This document shows, one piece after another, positions 23,045 through 33,047 of a DNA stretch of 64,000 nucleotides (positions are counted from its first letter, which is position 1; each line of letters begins with the position of its first letter). The stretch is from Biomphalaria glabrata (lineage: Eukaryota; Mollusca; Gastropoda; Planorbidae). Location of the stretch: assembly GCF_947242115.1 (NCBI RefSeq), contig NC_074724.1:34115005-34179004 (forward strand), written 5' to 3'. Both the position numbers and the translations under genes were made by a program. Below the pieces are notes generated by a model. That model had not been told where the DNA came from, made no database searches, and was given only the letters and a program-made list of their open reading frames with translations.

Positions 23045-23130
23045 TAAGTCTTAACAGGGGAGCGAAATGCAAAGGGGCAAAAATGAATAATTCCATCTGA
23101 ACGCGGAAAATAATTACGGAGAGATAACGA
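23045..23130 (-). mobile_element. Fragment of the TTAA MITE family
   Basis: GGAAAATAATTACGGAGAGA matches the minus-strand end of the MITE at 43433-43513. The other terminus is degraded. Confidence 0.45.
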
Positions 23131-23339
23131 TAATTACATTCATTTCAGATCCTAACAATTGAGGTTAACTCTTGAGTTAATGTTTTATTTTCCAGTCTTC
23201 AATTGTATATATTGAGTACTTCTGACATTTTTTAAATTCAAATTTCAATGATACACTCAAAGTTACAGTTTCGACATCTAGTTGAAGAAGAGATTAGATT
23301 TATCGAACTCTCATACTTCAACATAGTCGATACATATAT

Positions 23340-23506
23340 TGTCCTCAAACACTTAACTTCAATTACGGTTTTGTTTTAAGTGATGTAAATAAATGTATGC
23401 TTTTTTATATAACACCAGTTAAAGTTAATGAACCCTAAAAGTAAGTTAATTTAATACGGTGACATCTACGATGTTATCTTCAATCAGGAGAGAAGGAGTG
23501 AAGTCA
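23340..23506 (+). mobile_element. Relic of the long TTAA element
   Basis: ACTTCAATTACGGTTTTG, AATGTATGCTTTTTTATATA and a right end GATGTTATCTTCAATCAGGA with a mutated GAGAAGGAGTGAAG terminus parallel the elements at 7940 and 51113. It ends about 120 bp upstream of the receptor start codon. Confidence 0.5.
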
Positions 23507-23626
23507 TGATATAACTTCCTGGCCTTCTACTATTCCCATGTAACAAAGTGACAACTTAAAGTGATGTGTCAAACGTATCTCTAATACCAACGTTGTTGTC
23601 TGGAAAGATCTAGAAAAAAAATACGG

Positions 23627-24706
23627 ATGGCTTCTGCAAGCACCAACAGAACGACTGATCACGTCGCTATGTTTATCGAGATGTTTGATCAAACTCTTGT
23701 CACGAATGAGGCTCTGTCCTGGTTCACCCTCGTAGTTGACGGGTGGGCCTCTTTTGTTGTCGCTTTCCTCGGGATATTTACCAACGCTCTCACAATCGTA
23801 GTCTTTACCAGAATGGGATTCAGGGAAACCGTAAACATCACCATGACAACCATAACCTTCTGGGATATGGTCCGAGTGCTTTGCGGCTCCATTCAGAGGT
23901 GCTACAGCCTCATCGCCCTGGTGTCCGAGTCTCTGGGCAGGTCGTGGCAGAACATCAGCGCCACAAACCTGGTCTACTTGCACAACATCGCCAGCAACAT
24001 TGCCTACGCCCTGGGCAGCTACGTTGCCATAGAGAGATGCCTATGCGTAAGGTTTCCCCTTAAAATCAGACTAATGTTGTCGCCAATGGTAACACTTAGC
24101 ATCTGTGTTACTGTATCCATTGTTGTATTCGCCATGTTTTTTCCATCAATGTTGTTTTTGAATTATCGCTGGGTTAATGCCCCTGACAGTGATCAGCCAG
24201 TAGCCAAGTATGAGTTCTCTGACTTTTATAAACTTAATATCAAAAGTTACGTAGAATTTTACCAGTACATCAATTTTGCCTGCCCGATGGTCAATTTGGT
24301 CACTATGGTCATCAGCAGCTTGGTCATTCTATTCCAATTGAGAAAAGCATCGAAATTCCGAGCAAGGAGTCAACTGCCCGATGCGAAAGTAACAGTACGA
24401 GATGGTCAAGTGGTCAAAATGTTACTTATGGTCATCGCATCCTATATTACAGTGCTACTGCCCAGGGTGATATTCTACATCACTCAACTCCTCGTACCAG
24501 AGTTCTTTGTGTTGAAACACTACAACAATATATTTAGTGTTATAGTGTCTCTTGTTTTATTTCTGGATTTCATCAACTCCTCTATTGGAATTCTGATCTT
24601 CTATTCCATGAGCTCAAAGTTCAGAAGACAGATGAAGTCAATGTCTATTAGGTTGCCAAAGCCCAGACAAATTTTTAAAGCTTTAAAGTATATTGGATTT
24701 CGTTAA
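23627..24706 (+). CDS. Class A GPCR, gastropod chemosensory-receptor type
   Basis: A 359-residue, single-exon seven-transmembrane receptor, expected in the plasma membrane. A short N-terminus carries one N-glycosylation site (NRT, residue 7). TM1 (about 33-60) has the GxxxN motif ending at N53. TM2 follows GFRETVNIT and carries D80. At the end of TM3 the DRY position reads E136-R137-C138. TM5 is near 212-236 with P220, TM6 near 263-288 with P279 in place of the CWxP box, and TM7 near 300-327 with N317-SS...Y326 in place of NPxxY, followed by a basic helix 8 (KFRRQMK). The GxR-x-VNIT segment after TM1, the ERC box and the absence of introns fit the chemosensory GPCR expansions known in gastropods; the ligand is unknown. 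The start has a G at +4 and is the first in-frame ATG of the domain. No paralogue is seen in the window. It could instead be a peptide-type orphan receptor. It looks intact. Confidence 0.9.
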   Translation: MASASTNRTTDHVAMFIEMFDQTLVTNEALSWFTLVVDGWASFVVAFLGIFTNALTIVVFTRMGFRETVNITMTTITFWDMVRVLCGSIQRCYSLIALVSESLGRSWQNISATNLVYLHNIASNIAYALGSYVAIERCLCVRFPLKIRLMLSPMVTLSICVTVSIVVFAMFFPSMLFLNYRWVNAPDSDQPVAKYEFSDFYKLNIKSYVEFYQYINFACPMVNLVTMVISSLVILFQLRKASKFRARSQLPDAKVTVRDGQVVKMLLMVIASYITVLLPRVIFYITQLLVPEFFVLKHYNNIFSVIVSLVLFLDFINSSIGILIFYSMSSKFRRQMKSMSIRLPKPRQIFKALKYIGFR

Positions 24707-25049
24707 AAAAAAAAGGTTTATAGGGATGGAATACATGCATTTATTGTTGTTAAATTTATTGCGTGTTTGCTAATAGTTACTTACTGTGACGAAGTCGGTA
24801 TATACTGTATATCAGGGTTGCCAAAAGTACGGCCTGTGAGCCATTTCCAGCGCGTGACGAGTTGCTATCCAACCCCTTCAGCCCACATGTCCCCACAGTA
24901 CATACTGGAGTCCCATTGTACTCAATTTTTTGTTTAAGCGTACTTGCTGCACATGAAGCATGTTTCCTGAGCTTTTAGGTCCCCCTAGAACCGCCCCCCC
25001 CCCCGGATGAATAAGGTTGGACGTCTTTTCTCTATACTACTAGTAATAA
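24707..25049. other. 3' flank of receptor gene
   Basis: No clear AATAAA lies near the stop. At about 24812, CAGGGTTGCCAAAAGTACGG followed by CCTGTGAGCC resembles the terminus of a hAT-type MITE, but the other end was not found. A C-run lies at 24994-25004. Confidence 0.35.
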
Positions 25050-25312
25050 CGTAGTTGGGTGTTAAAGCACTTTGCTGCTGAACCGAGGTGTCTAGGGTCG
25101 AATCCAGAAGAAGACAAGGATTTTGAATTATGGGATCTCTTATGACGCCCGTGAATCCACCGAACTCTAATGGGTACATGATATTAGATTGGGGGGGGGG
25201 GGGAAGTAAAGGCGGTTGTTCGTCGTGCTGGCCGCATGATACCCTCGTTAAACAGTGATTCACAATAACAGGCGGCCTTTACATCATCTGCCAAATAGAT
25301 GGTCTGAAAGAG
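25050..25312 (+). mobile_element. tRNA-derived SINE, family 1
   Basis: The tRNA-like head has a diverged B box (GGGTCGAATCC). The body contains GAACTCTAATGGGTACATGA, AAGTAAAGGCGGTTGTTCGT, GTGCTGGCCGCATGATACCC and ends in ATAGATGGTCTGAAAG. A 14-base G run interrupts the body at about 25189-25202. Confidence 0.8.
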
Positions 25313-26227
25313 GTGCTCACTAGGTATTTCTTGTATTAATAACAAATAGGGGAGGGAATCAATAAATAGGATTAAATTACATTCTTTCATCTTCTAATGT
25401 ACATACGTTCCTTTAAAAAAAACAACTGCTCTATACCATCTGAAATTGTCTAGTACTGTTGTGCGTCGCACTTGGAACACTAAGGTTAGCAAAAGCGAAC
25501 AAAGCTCCATTTCACCAGCCTGAATTGGGCGGCGAGTTCCTCCTTCGGCCATCCTGTCCGACGGGGGGTGAGACTCGGGGTTAAACGAGTTTATTTTGCG
25601 TTCACTTCCAGTGAAGGCCGCCCCACTGGGGCCCCCGTCGTATTCCTATACTATACCAGGCTAACCGTGCGGGACACGCCATTTATGTCACTGCTCTATA
25701 CCAAATCCAGGTGCCAGCTTCGCTATGGCATGTGTGACTTGGTGTCACAAACCACTTGGTTACCTAACAAGAGGGTATGAGTTCAAAACCAGATACATTC
25801 AAGAAAATTATAATTGGGTTAAAATTAAACTTGAGTTGAGTGGAATTGCCTGCCAGAACGGAGAACGATACTAATAGGTAGACATTACATATACAAAAGC
25901 GTTATAAGATCGAACTAAACAACAGGGTTTTTCTATATTGAACCCTTTGATATAATAATATCTTAAAGTTTTTGAGTGTATATTTAGTGCTACTAATTGT
26001 CAAACAGTTACGTGTGGATTTCATAGATCAAGAATGTATTATTCATCAATGTCGCAGGTAAAAAAAACATGCAGGTTGAATGTCCCAGGATAAGATAACT
26101 GTTGAAATGTTCACCTTTAAGAAAAGAAACGTATCAGTTGTCTACCATTAATGTTTATTTAAAACTGGAGTAATCGAAAGAGAGATCATTCCTGAATGGT
26201 CCTCAAACATTATCAAGTTTTGTTTGT
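25313..26227. other. No gene recognised; GC-rich island at 25500-25700
   Basis: 25500-25700 is GC-rich with a short open frame, but no domain is seen. The rest is AT-rich. Confidence 0.35.
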
Positions 26228-26411
26228 TTTACATGTTTCGGATATTCCTTCAGAGTTGAAGATAGTTTACTTCCTAGTCCAAACCTCCCGCTGGACGACG
26301 GGGGATGGGAGCGGACAGGGTCTGAACCCTCGACCGTTGATAAATCCGAACGACAGTCCAGCGCGCAAACCGCACGACAAGGCTGCCATCCTGCACGACC
26401 AGGCAGCCAGA
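26228..26411 (-). mobile_element. tRNA-derived SINE, family 2
   Basis: It matches 3698-3851 and 49600-49764 through TTCGGATATTCCTTCAGAGT, CCAAACCTCCCGCTGGACGA and CGCGCAAACCGCACGAC. The tRNA-like end shows a short duplication (GCACGAC.AGGC twice). Confidence 0.75.
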
Positions 26412-26599
26412 CCAGTTATTGGGGGAAAGTTGACAAACTGAGAAAAAAACAATACAATAAATAAAAGTACAATAAATTTTTGTTTAAGTATCAACTTGAT
26501 TGAAACGCGTGAGGGAGAAATAGCGTTAACAATAATTTCAGTAGACTAAACCCAGCAAATTTAGCCATATCTGTGAATACTGATAGATTAATTTTCCTT

Positions 26600-26800
26600 G
26601 TTTGTATGCAACAAAATAATTAATTCCCAGTAATTAATTGATTAATTGGTTACTTTTTTTTATAGATTCATGTCTTGTCTGTGCCATTAAATAATGGAGC
26701 AAAGTTTCAACTTTATCAAAGAATGGGTGTGGGAGAAATAACATGTGAAAACATTTTACCAAAAATACAAAAAATAGACAGAGTGAGTTGATATAAGCTT
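26600..26800 (+). repeat. Dispersed repeat F, copy 1
   Basis: CAGTAATTAATTGATTAATT, GAATGGGTGTGGGAGA, a CAGA-rich stretch and GAGTGAGTTG..AAGCTTTGT occur here and at 37470-37665 in the same order. Family unknown. Confidence 0.6.
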
Positions 26801-26989
26801 TGTTAAAATATTGATAGATGTGACTTTTTTTTCTTCAACTGAACAGTAATTAATAATTTTTTTTTATCAGTAGAAGATTACATGGCCAGAAACACACAGG
26901 ACGACAATACAGTAAGTTCCATATTTTCACAGCGATTAAAGTTAAAATTGTTCAGAAATTGTTCAAACTTCATGGTCATTTGGTTGTCT

Positions 26990-27215
26990 GTCGTTTTATC
27001 ATACATGTGCTCACATCTCAAACGAACAAGGTCCTTGAACTTGGGATTCTTTTGAAAGTAACTGTCTTTAGTTTTATCATACATGTGCTCACATCTCAAA
27101 CGAACAAGGTCCTTGAACTTGGGATTCTTTTGAAAGTAACTGTCTTTAGTTTTATCATACATGTGCTTACATCTCAAACGAACTTGGGATTTTTTTCTAA
27201 ACTAACTGTCTTTAG
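26990..27215 (-). repeat. 78-bp repeat, 2.6 copies, coding-like on minus
   Basis: The 78-bp unit encodes a 26-residue repeat on the minus strand, KDSYFQKNPKFKDLVRLRCE plus HMYDKT, followed by about 38 further residues ending in KFEQFLNNFNFN...SSCVFLAM. The upstream third copy has a 13-bp deletion that breaks the frame. The peptide looks more protein-like than the minisatellite frames, so a relic of a gene is possible, but I do not recognise it. Confidence 0.45.
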
Positions 27216-27344
27216 TTGCCACGTAAGCTTAAAAAGAAAGCCAAGAAACATAATACTAAATGCTTTTGTTGGCTAGTTTAGTACTAGCTGACTGATCATC
27301 ATCATATTTCTCTTGTAAATGTTTTTTGCGTCCAACAATGTAAA

Positions 27345-27845
27345 CTTCTTCTTCTTCTTCTTGCCAGCTTTATTGCAGCTGAGCTGTCAGCTCTTTTGCA
27401 GACTGTGCCAAGGAAAACTAGTGTGCTGTTTTCTTCAGTTGTTCAGCACTGCCGTACAGGGTGTTGGTTATGTTGGGCTGTAGTGGAAGTAGGGTCTGCC
27501 TAAGGTGGATTAAGGGGGGGGGGGGCATTCAAAGAGGATATAGTTTACGGTTTTAGAGGGGCGGGCGCAGTGTCTGCAAAGGGGTAGTTGTGTGGAGTTT
27601 ATTTTGTTCAGATGGTAATTTAATAGTGGTGTGTGTTCTGTTCTTCGTTGGAAAATTGTAGATTATTCTTTGCGTGGGAGGAAGTTAATACTGTCCAGTT
27701 TGTTAGGCGTAGCCATTTCTCTGTACATGGCTCTGCCTGTGTTTCCTGATGCCCATTGGTTGAGCCACTCTTCTTTGTGATTGTTGACTAACATTGACCT
27801 TAGGGTGAGGTAGTTAACAGGTCTATCTGGTTGTTCCATAGATGT
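27345..27845 (-). mobile_element. LINE C-terminal fragment with CCHC motif, family H
   Basis: The minus strand reads LVNNHKEEWLNQWASGNTGR, then after a stop or frame change RRTEHTPLLNYHLNKINS, LCRHCARPSKTVNYILFEC and SAEQLKKTA, and ends in a (GAA)n tail. The Cx2C...Hx-like C motif after an RNase H region marks an I/Jockey-type element, distinct from family A. A 12-base homopolymer run interrupts it at about 27516-27527. Confidence 0.8.
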
Positions 27846-28278
27846 ATACTTATAACTGTACTAATCAACGCAAGCCTATCCTGGACATCACTCAGCCATC
27901 ATCACGCTGTGGAAAACGTCGTATAGTCTGGGTCATTGTATACAGGCTGAAGGGTCCAAAGGAACTTTATTAATATGAACGTTTCTTTCTACATCATTAG
28001 TAGAGAAACCTCCACAAGCTGACGAAGGGGCTCCGTTTTCCAGATGTCTGTGACTCTTAACAAACCAAGATGGAGTCTAAGAACATTGCAGTGAGCTCAT
28101 GAGGAAATCAGTGGACTAGATATAAGTAGATTATAATGACTAGCATGTCTTGTCTGGAGATAATTCTTCCCTCAATGAAACCCCCAAGGACAGCCAATCT
28201 CCAAACGTTTATATGAGACATCTGATTAATAAACAATTAAAGTATTACCAGATAGTTGTATATGTCCATATAGATGGC
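27846..28278. repeat. Dispersed repeat G, copy 1
   Basis: 28010-28200 matches 39925-40110: TTTCCAGATGT, GCATTGCAGTGAGCTCATGA, GGACTAGAT and CTTGTCTGG.GATA recur in order. Nature unknown. Confidence 0.5.
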
Positions 28279-28449
28279 TTTTTTTTTAAAAAGGAAACCT
28301 CAGAATTTGCGCTATTCAATTTTAGCTTTGTCATACGAATCCTTGGGCCTTAGGCTTCTATTCTGGACTTTTTTTTTAATTATAAGTTCTCACATTTCAC
28401 AAATATCAAAGTAGAAAGAAATATAATTAAACTTTAAAACATAATTAAT
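28279..28449 (-). mobile_element. Small retroelement P, copy 1, 14-bp target duplication
   Basis: The plus strand starts with a T run, then AAAAAGGAAACCTCAGAATT and TTGCGCTATTCAATTTTAGC, shared with 38928-39159. TCCATATAGATGGC on the left and TCCATATAAATGGC on the right form a likely target-site duplication. The T run at one end and the divergent other end fit minus-strand, target-primed insertion of a non-autonomous element. Confidence 0.55.
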
Positions 28450-28859
28450 CCATATAAATGGCATAGTTCAGTAATTAATAGAGGAGTAATTTAAAAATTA
28501 ATTTGTCGGTTTTATGTTATATATATAATTATTTCATGTTAACTTTTTGGTTTAATTTATACTGAATACAATTATTGTTTTTAATTGAAACTGAAGTAAT
28601 AGAATAAACAAGTTACGAAAATCGTATACAATTTGGTCTGAATTAGCTTTGCCTGGATCTAGCAGGACAGTTAACGAGATTGCAGAACAGTTTAAGATGC
28701 ATCAATATTTATATACATGATTTTGGGATTGTTTTCAATTCCAAACATTAAGGTTGAGTGCGGTATTCCACAGGACCACAAAAAACCCGTTGCGACCTGC
28801 ATATTTTGCCATATTTAACGCTAACAAAGTCGCTGTTCGTCATCGCAAGAGTTATAGAC
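28450..28859. other. AT-rich, no gene seen
   Basis: At 28780-28870 there is weak similarity to the 3' end of LINE family A (TTGCGACCTGCATATTTTGC). Otherwise nothing is recognised. Confidence 0.35.
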
Positions 28860-29245
28860 TAGTAAGAGCTTAATGACTCCTGATTTGATCTTCATAGCAT
28901 CGGTTTTGTTGTCCAGCCATACGGCATAGATGTCCGACCCAGCGCAGCTGTCGAATAGGAAGTAGTGCTTCTATTGCAGGGGTTCTCAACCTGTGGGTCG
29001 CGACCCTCTTGGGGGTCGATTGACCATTTGCCAGGGGTCGCTTAAGACCATCGATAATATGGATTGTTATTGTCTACTCTTCTATTGCTGTATGTGTGTG
29101 GGGGGGGGGGGGGTCGCGGCATAGTGGGAGATTGTAAAAAGGGGTCGCCGAGGTTAAAAGGTTGAGAACCGCTGTTTTATTGGGTCTACACCAGCCTCCA
29201 TCAGAAAATGGCAAGCGTATATCACAACCTTTCATGACACAATTT
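28860..29245 (-). mobile_element. LINE C-terminal fragment, family I, split by a SPIN-like element
   Basis: The minus strand reads MEAGVDPI on one side of the hAT insertion (29183-29245) and EALLPIRQLRWVGHLCRMAG on the other (28880-28976). This is the "LRW.GH..RM" C-terminal signature of another LINE group. The frame continues across the insertion when the 8-bp duplication is counted once. Confidence 0.65.
28977..29174 (-). mobile_element. SPIN-like hAT MITE, 198 bp
   Basis: The termini are CAGGGGTTCTCAACCT and AGGTTGAGAACCGCTG. The flanking 8 bp are TTCTATTG and TTTTATTG (7 of 8), a hAT-type target duplication. Read on the minus strand, the right end (GATGGTCTTAAGCGACCCCT, GGGTCGCGACCCACAGG) is very close to what I recall of the SPIN family of horizontally transferred hAT elements. 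It has no transposase and would need one in trans. It sits inside LINE fragment I. Confidence 0.85.
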
Positions 29246-29274
29246 GATTACTGCACCTGAGATTTATTTCGATC

Positions 29275-29410
29275 AGTGGTTCCTAAACCGTTTCCTTAAC
29301 GGAACGGAGTATTTAGCGGAACACTTGGCTTAATTTGTTAAAGAGATTAATTCACGTGGTGGCCTACTAGCTAATTATTCCAGTTGTTCCTGGAACACCT
29401 AATGAGGCCT
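29275..29410 (+). mobile_element. Second hAT-like MITE family, fragment
   Basis: It opens with CAGTGGTTCCTAAACC. GTGGCCTACTAGCTAATTAT and TCCAGTTGTTCCTGGAACAC match the reverse complement of 37240-37320, which ends in GGAAACACTG. Termini suggest a hAT MITE; no duplication was confirmed. Confidence 0.45.
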
Positions 29411-29545
29411 CGCGGAACATGCTCCTATAGATCGCAATGTCTTAAAGAGGAACTTTACGTTTAACATTGCCCTAGACTCTAGACCACACTTCGTGGAGAG
29501 ATGATAACTAAGAAACCTGCGGCAAAAAATAAAATAAGGCCTTAG

Positions 29546-29698
29546 GACTGGAAGAAAAGCGTGCCATTGAAAAATGGCTGCTTCATCTACCACCAAACTG
29601 ACCAAAGTGAAAGGCGACCCAACCTGCGTTATTTGTGGACCGGAATTCCTTTTGAGAACAGGTCTCCAAAGTCACAAGAAAACATTTTCTCTTTAAGA
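29546..29698 (+). mobile_element. LINE C-terminal fragment, family D
   Basis: It reads LEEKRAIEK, then DPTCVICG...RTGLQSHKK, parallel to the copy at 20919. The Cx2C...H tail is preserved, with frameshifts before it. Confidence 0.65.
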
Positions 29699-29964
29699 AA
29701 TACAAAAACGAAATCTAATAAAATAGCCAGAATGACACAAAGATAAAGGCACATTCCTCGTTCCATATGCTAGGACAAAATAAGTACAAATACTCCTTCT
29801 TCCCTAGTGCTATTAGAGCATGGAATGGGCTGCCTGAGCTTGCCAGGAAAACCAATGACTTGGCAGAATTTCGGTCATTGGTTAATATGCATGACTGAAT
29901 GCATGACGCGTAGGACGTAATCGTCTTCTTTTTTGAAGTAACGTCTGCATTTTATAAGATAAGA
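29699..29964 (+). mobile_element. LINE C-terminus and GATAA tail, family B
   Basis: The frame reads DKGTFLVPYARTK-like, then FFPSAIRAWNGLPELARKTN, SLVNMHD and stop, followed by a 3' region ACGCGTAGGACGTAATCGTC and a short GATAA tail. The FFP.AIR.WN.LP motif is the usual C-terminus of CR1/L2/Jockey-like reverse transcriptases. Confidence 0.8.
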
Positions 29965-31194
29965 ACTGTGGTATTTCTACGACTGAAGAAGACCAACACC
30001 AATTAAGTTTGTATTAAATATAGTAGCCAAAATGGCACATGATTATATTATTATAACGTGAATCAATACGTATATTGCTTCTGTATATCTCAATTGTTAC
30101 TGTTAAATATATCCTGTCTCATTGAGCAGTACCATAGAATAATATACCCATAGATAAGATTAATTCAGACTATAAAATGACAATCATATTGTTATGAACT
30201 CCTGACACGGGCTCTATGAGTAAAAACAGGGCTGTCAATCAAGAAATCAAACACCAGGAATAGGTTTAGAAAGAATACATAAGAAAAAAAACAACCTGCA
30301 CGCAGTCACACTGTGAACTACCAGACCATCGACCTAATACCGCACGACCAGGCAGCTATGAAATAGTCAAAATTACCAACACTTTTTTTTTTCTGAGCCG
30401 GGAGGGGGATGGATAATGTATATTGCAAATACTATACTCTAGTATAATGTAATAAAAAAATTTATGTTTATTATAAAAAGATGTGTGTTTTATCAATGAT
30501 GTTCAGAGCCTCCCGCGCCAAAGCGTCGCGAACCAGTACAGTGATGTGCTGTGATGTGCTGTGATGTGCTGTGATGAGAAATATTTACCTTCGACATTAT
30601 TTTATGCAACAGGGAGTGCCTTCGTTGAACCCTGTAGTACCTAGGCGTAATTTGCTATTAAAAATATAAAATGGTAGTGACACTAATATGTCTCTTGCGA
30701 TAATTTCAGACTATTCAACACGCAAGAATTATTAATATGCAAATTTTCCAGTTGCGCAATCTCGTCAGTCGTTTGGGGTACAAGCGTGTCCTACAATGAC
30801 GTGTGTTCATTGGAAAAGATATCTACAAATTAAAGACTTCGGTCCTGATGAAACAAATTCAACGTTAACTCAAACTTTGCGCTTTTCATCACTTCTCTCC
30901 CTTGTTTATATTATTACATTTACTTCCGTTCAAAAAACACTGACAGTATGTATCATGCTTAAACCAAATAATGAACATTAAATAGTTATTAATAAATGTC
31001 AAAATTGTTAATCACGTTAACCCTCAGCTCCTAGAAAATCTATGAAAAAAAAATGAGTGGGGCGATTATTAACAATACAGAATAATACCCCTCATTATAT
31101 TAGTGCACATGCACATATACATCCATAATATTGATCGATATCACAAATCCTTTTTAATAACGAACACTTAATAAAAATAAGCTCAAGGAAATTT
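29965..31194. other. AT-rich, no gene seen
   Basis: Minor items are a remnant of SINE family 2 near 30330-30355 and an 11-bp repeat (GTGATGTGCT) of about 3.5 copies at 30537-30577. Confidence 0.4.
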
Positions 31195-31835
31195 ACACAG
31201 CACAAAAGTATACATTAAAAGAGAACTTGGGTCTCAGAATCAAATGGGGAAAGAGGTATAACAGAGTTTAGGGATTCCCTTTTATCTTTAATCCTCATAA
31301 TCAGCAGATTGCATCCAAAGCTAGGGAAATAACATGTAGGCTCATTTTTGGTATTACATCTACTGACAATGAGAAGTTCAATATTTTAGAAATCTGATGT
31401 AAATGTAAAATATATAACAGGTCAGTGGGGATGGAAGAGAAACATTTCTTTAGATATTGTTTCCTAAGTTGTTTTCTAAAGTGAAAAATACTGTTAAAAG
31501 TCTGTTAGATGTTAATAAAGACTCTGATGCGTATGTAAATCTTGCGATCCTTTTAAACAAGGTTCCCAAATTAGGTAATAAAGCTCTTGGGAATTTTAAC
31601 CTCTTTATTTTGGCGGAGTATAAGAAACTGGGTTGGAATACTAGACAGAAAATTGTTATAGAGAATAAAAAGTTCCTTCCTGACGGTCTTCACATTATGT
31701 TTAGACAAATTGTAAACCTTCAACTAGAGAACCTTTGGGGGAGATTAAATGATAATATGGTAAAGGGAAATTTGTGGATTGGTATATTGGTGAAAATTTT
31801 TGTGTTCCTCTGGGTATATGTATATAGGTATTAGC
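31195..31835 (+). mobile_element. LINE C-terminal fragment, L1/Tx1-like
   Basis: Broken frames read ENLGLRIKWGKRYN, then IFGITSTDNEKFNILEI, then an open frame containing KALGNFNLFILAEYKKLGWN and FRQIVNLQLENLWGRLNDN. The layout, a helix-rich segment with a W.TR/RN-like position after a zinc-binding-type region, resembles the C-terminus of L1/Tx1-type LINEs. Several stops and frameshifts are present. The 125-codon frame could be taken for a small host gene, but its context argues against that. Confidence 0.5.
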
Positions 31836-32274
31836 GCCACTGTATGCGGATAGATAGTTTGTTGTATATTAATGTAGTGGTTTTCTAATTGCAAATGTAT
31901 TTGATTTAATGGATTTATTTACTTAAAATAAATGTTGTGCTTGTATTAGGATGTATTTATATATGTTCTTGAGTAGTTACGAATCTTTAAAGGGATGCGC
32001 CCTCAGAAGTCTTCGCCATCTTGTTATGTAGCCCCTTTGGGCTATGTATAAGTTAATACAGTCGTGCGTGTAAGGATTGGTGTGTATTTACTTTATTCTT
32101 GGTTAGTTACCTATAATTTGTTGATATGCTAATCCTTGTATCATATTTCTGACACTGATGATTTCAATATTTATTTAGTGTATCTTTGCTATTAAAATTA
32201 TTTTTTTTATTAAGATCTAATGGAGGCGTTATATGGTAAAGATTTTTTTTTTATTTGCCTTTGTGCGAGATTTA
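31836..32274. other. AT-rich, no gene seen
   Basis: Nothing is recognised. Confidence 0.4.
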
Positions 32275-32530
32275 TAATTTATGAATGCCGAGTTCTGCAT
32301 GAAAGACGATTGGGACAAGAAAACTGGTACATGTCCGACATTAGGGCTGTCCTTGTACAGGGACAAAGCGACCTTAAGACTCACTGCCCGCTTCCTTTCA
32401 TGTGCTCTAAGGGAGTAATTCCCAGCATGGTTCGCTACCATTAGGTTTCTGATTCGGGATCAGCGACGTTGACGCCTATGCGAGGATGTGACACTGTATA
32501 CTGCAAGAGTCACTGGCTCCAAATGTTTTC
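32275..32530 (+). mobile_element. LINE 3' end, family A, copy 2
   Basis: It reads YECRVLHERRLGQ, then diverged coding, then GCTGTCCTTGTACAGGGACA and GGGAGTAATTCCCAGCATGG, collinear with 15470-15630. It lies about 520 bp upstream of the array built from the same sequence. Confidence 0.8.
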
Positions 32531-33047
32531 TAAGGGTTTACTCCCGAAACATTTCCAACGTTTGGGTATAGCTGCAATAGAGGCTTGAAATAGACAATAA
32601 GTCAATTAATTACTGCTTATTAATTATTTTGTATTATACCAACAAGGGGAATTAATCCTTCAGTATTTATAGATATGGCTAAAAATATATAGAGTGTGTG
32701 GAATATATGCAACAGGGTCACTAACTTATATAATAGCATAAATTAGCAAGATTACATTGCATAGGCGTAATATTTAATATTTAATAGCGATAAGAATTTC
32801 GGACACTCGTTTGGAGAATCTTCAATTGGGGCCCCGTTTGATTTTAGAATTAGGACCCTCCCTCTCCCACTTGCTACCTCAACTCTTGATGTATGGTCTT
32901 TGTTGGATAGTAGCTCAGAAAACTACATCTTCACTTCAAAACTACAATCGACTCCTCTTTCATCTGCTGTGCATTCCCATTTAATAAACTCTTCCACTGC
33001 AATCCAACGTCATGGTTACATCAGAATACATCAGCCAATACAAACTC
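32531..33047. other. AT-rich, no gene seen
   Basis: No gene or element is recognised before the array. Confidence 0.4.

Noticed and set aside
23504-23983. 159-codon minus-strand frame over the receptor start
   Set aside because: Antisense shadow of the GPCR coding sequence; no features of its own.
31457-31834. 125-codon plus frame as a small host gene
   Set aside because: Upstream broken frames belong to the same LINE-type C-terminal region, so it is more likely a LINE remnant.
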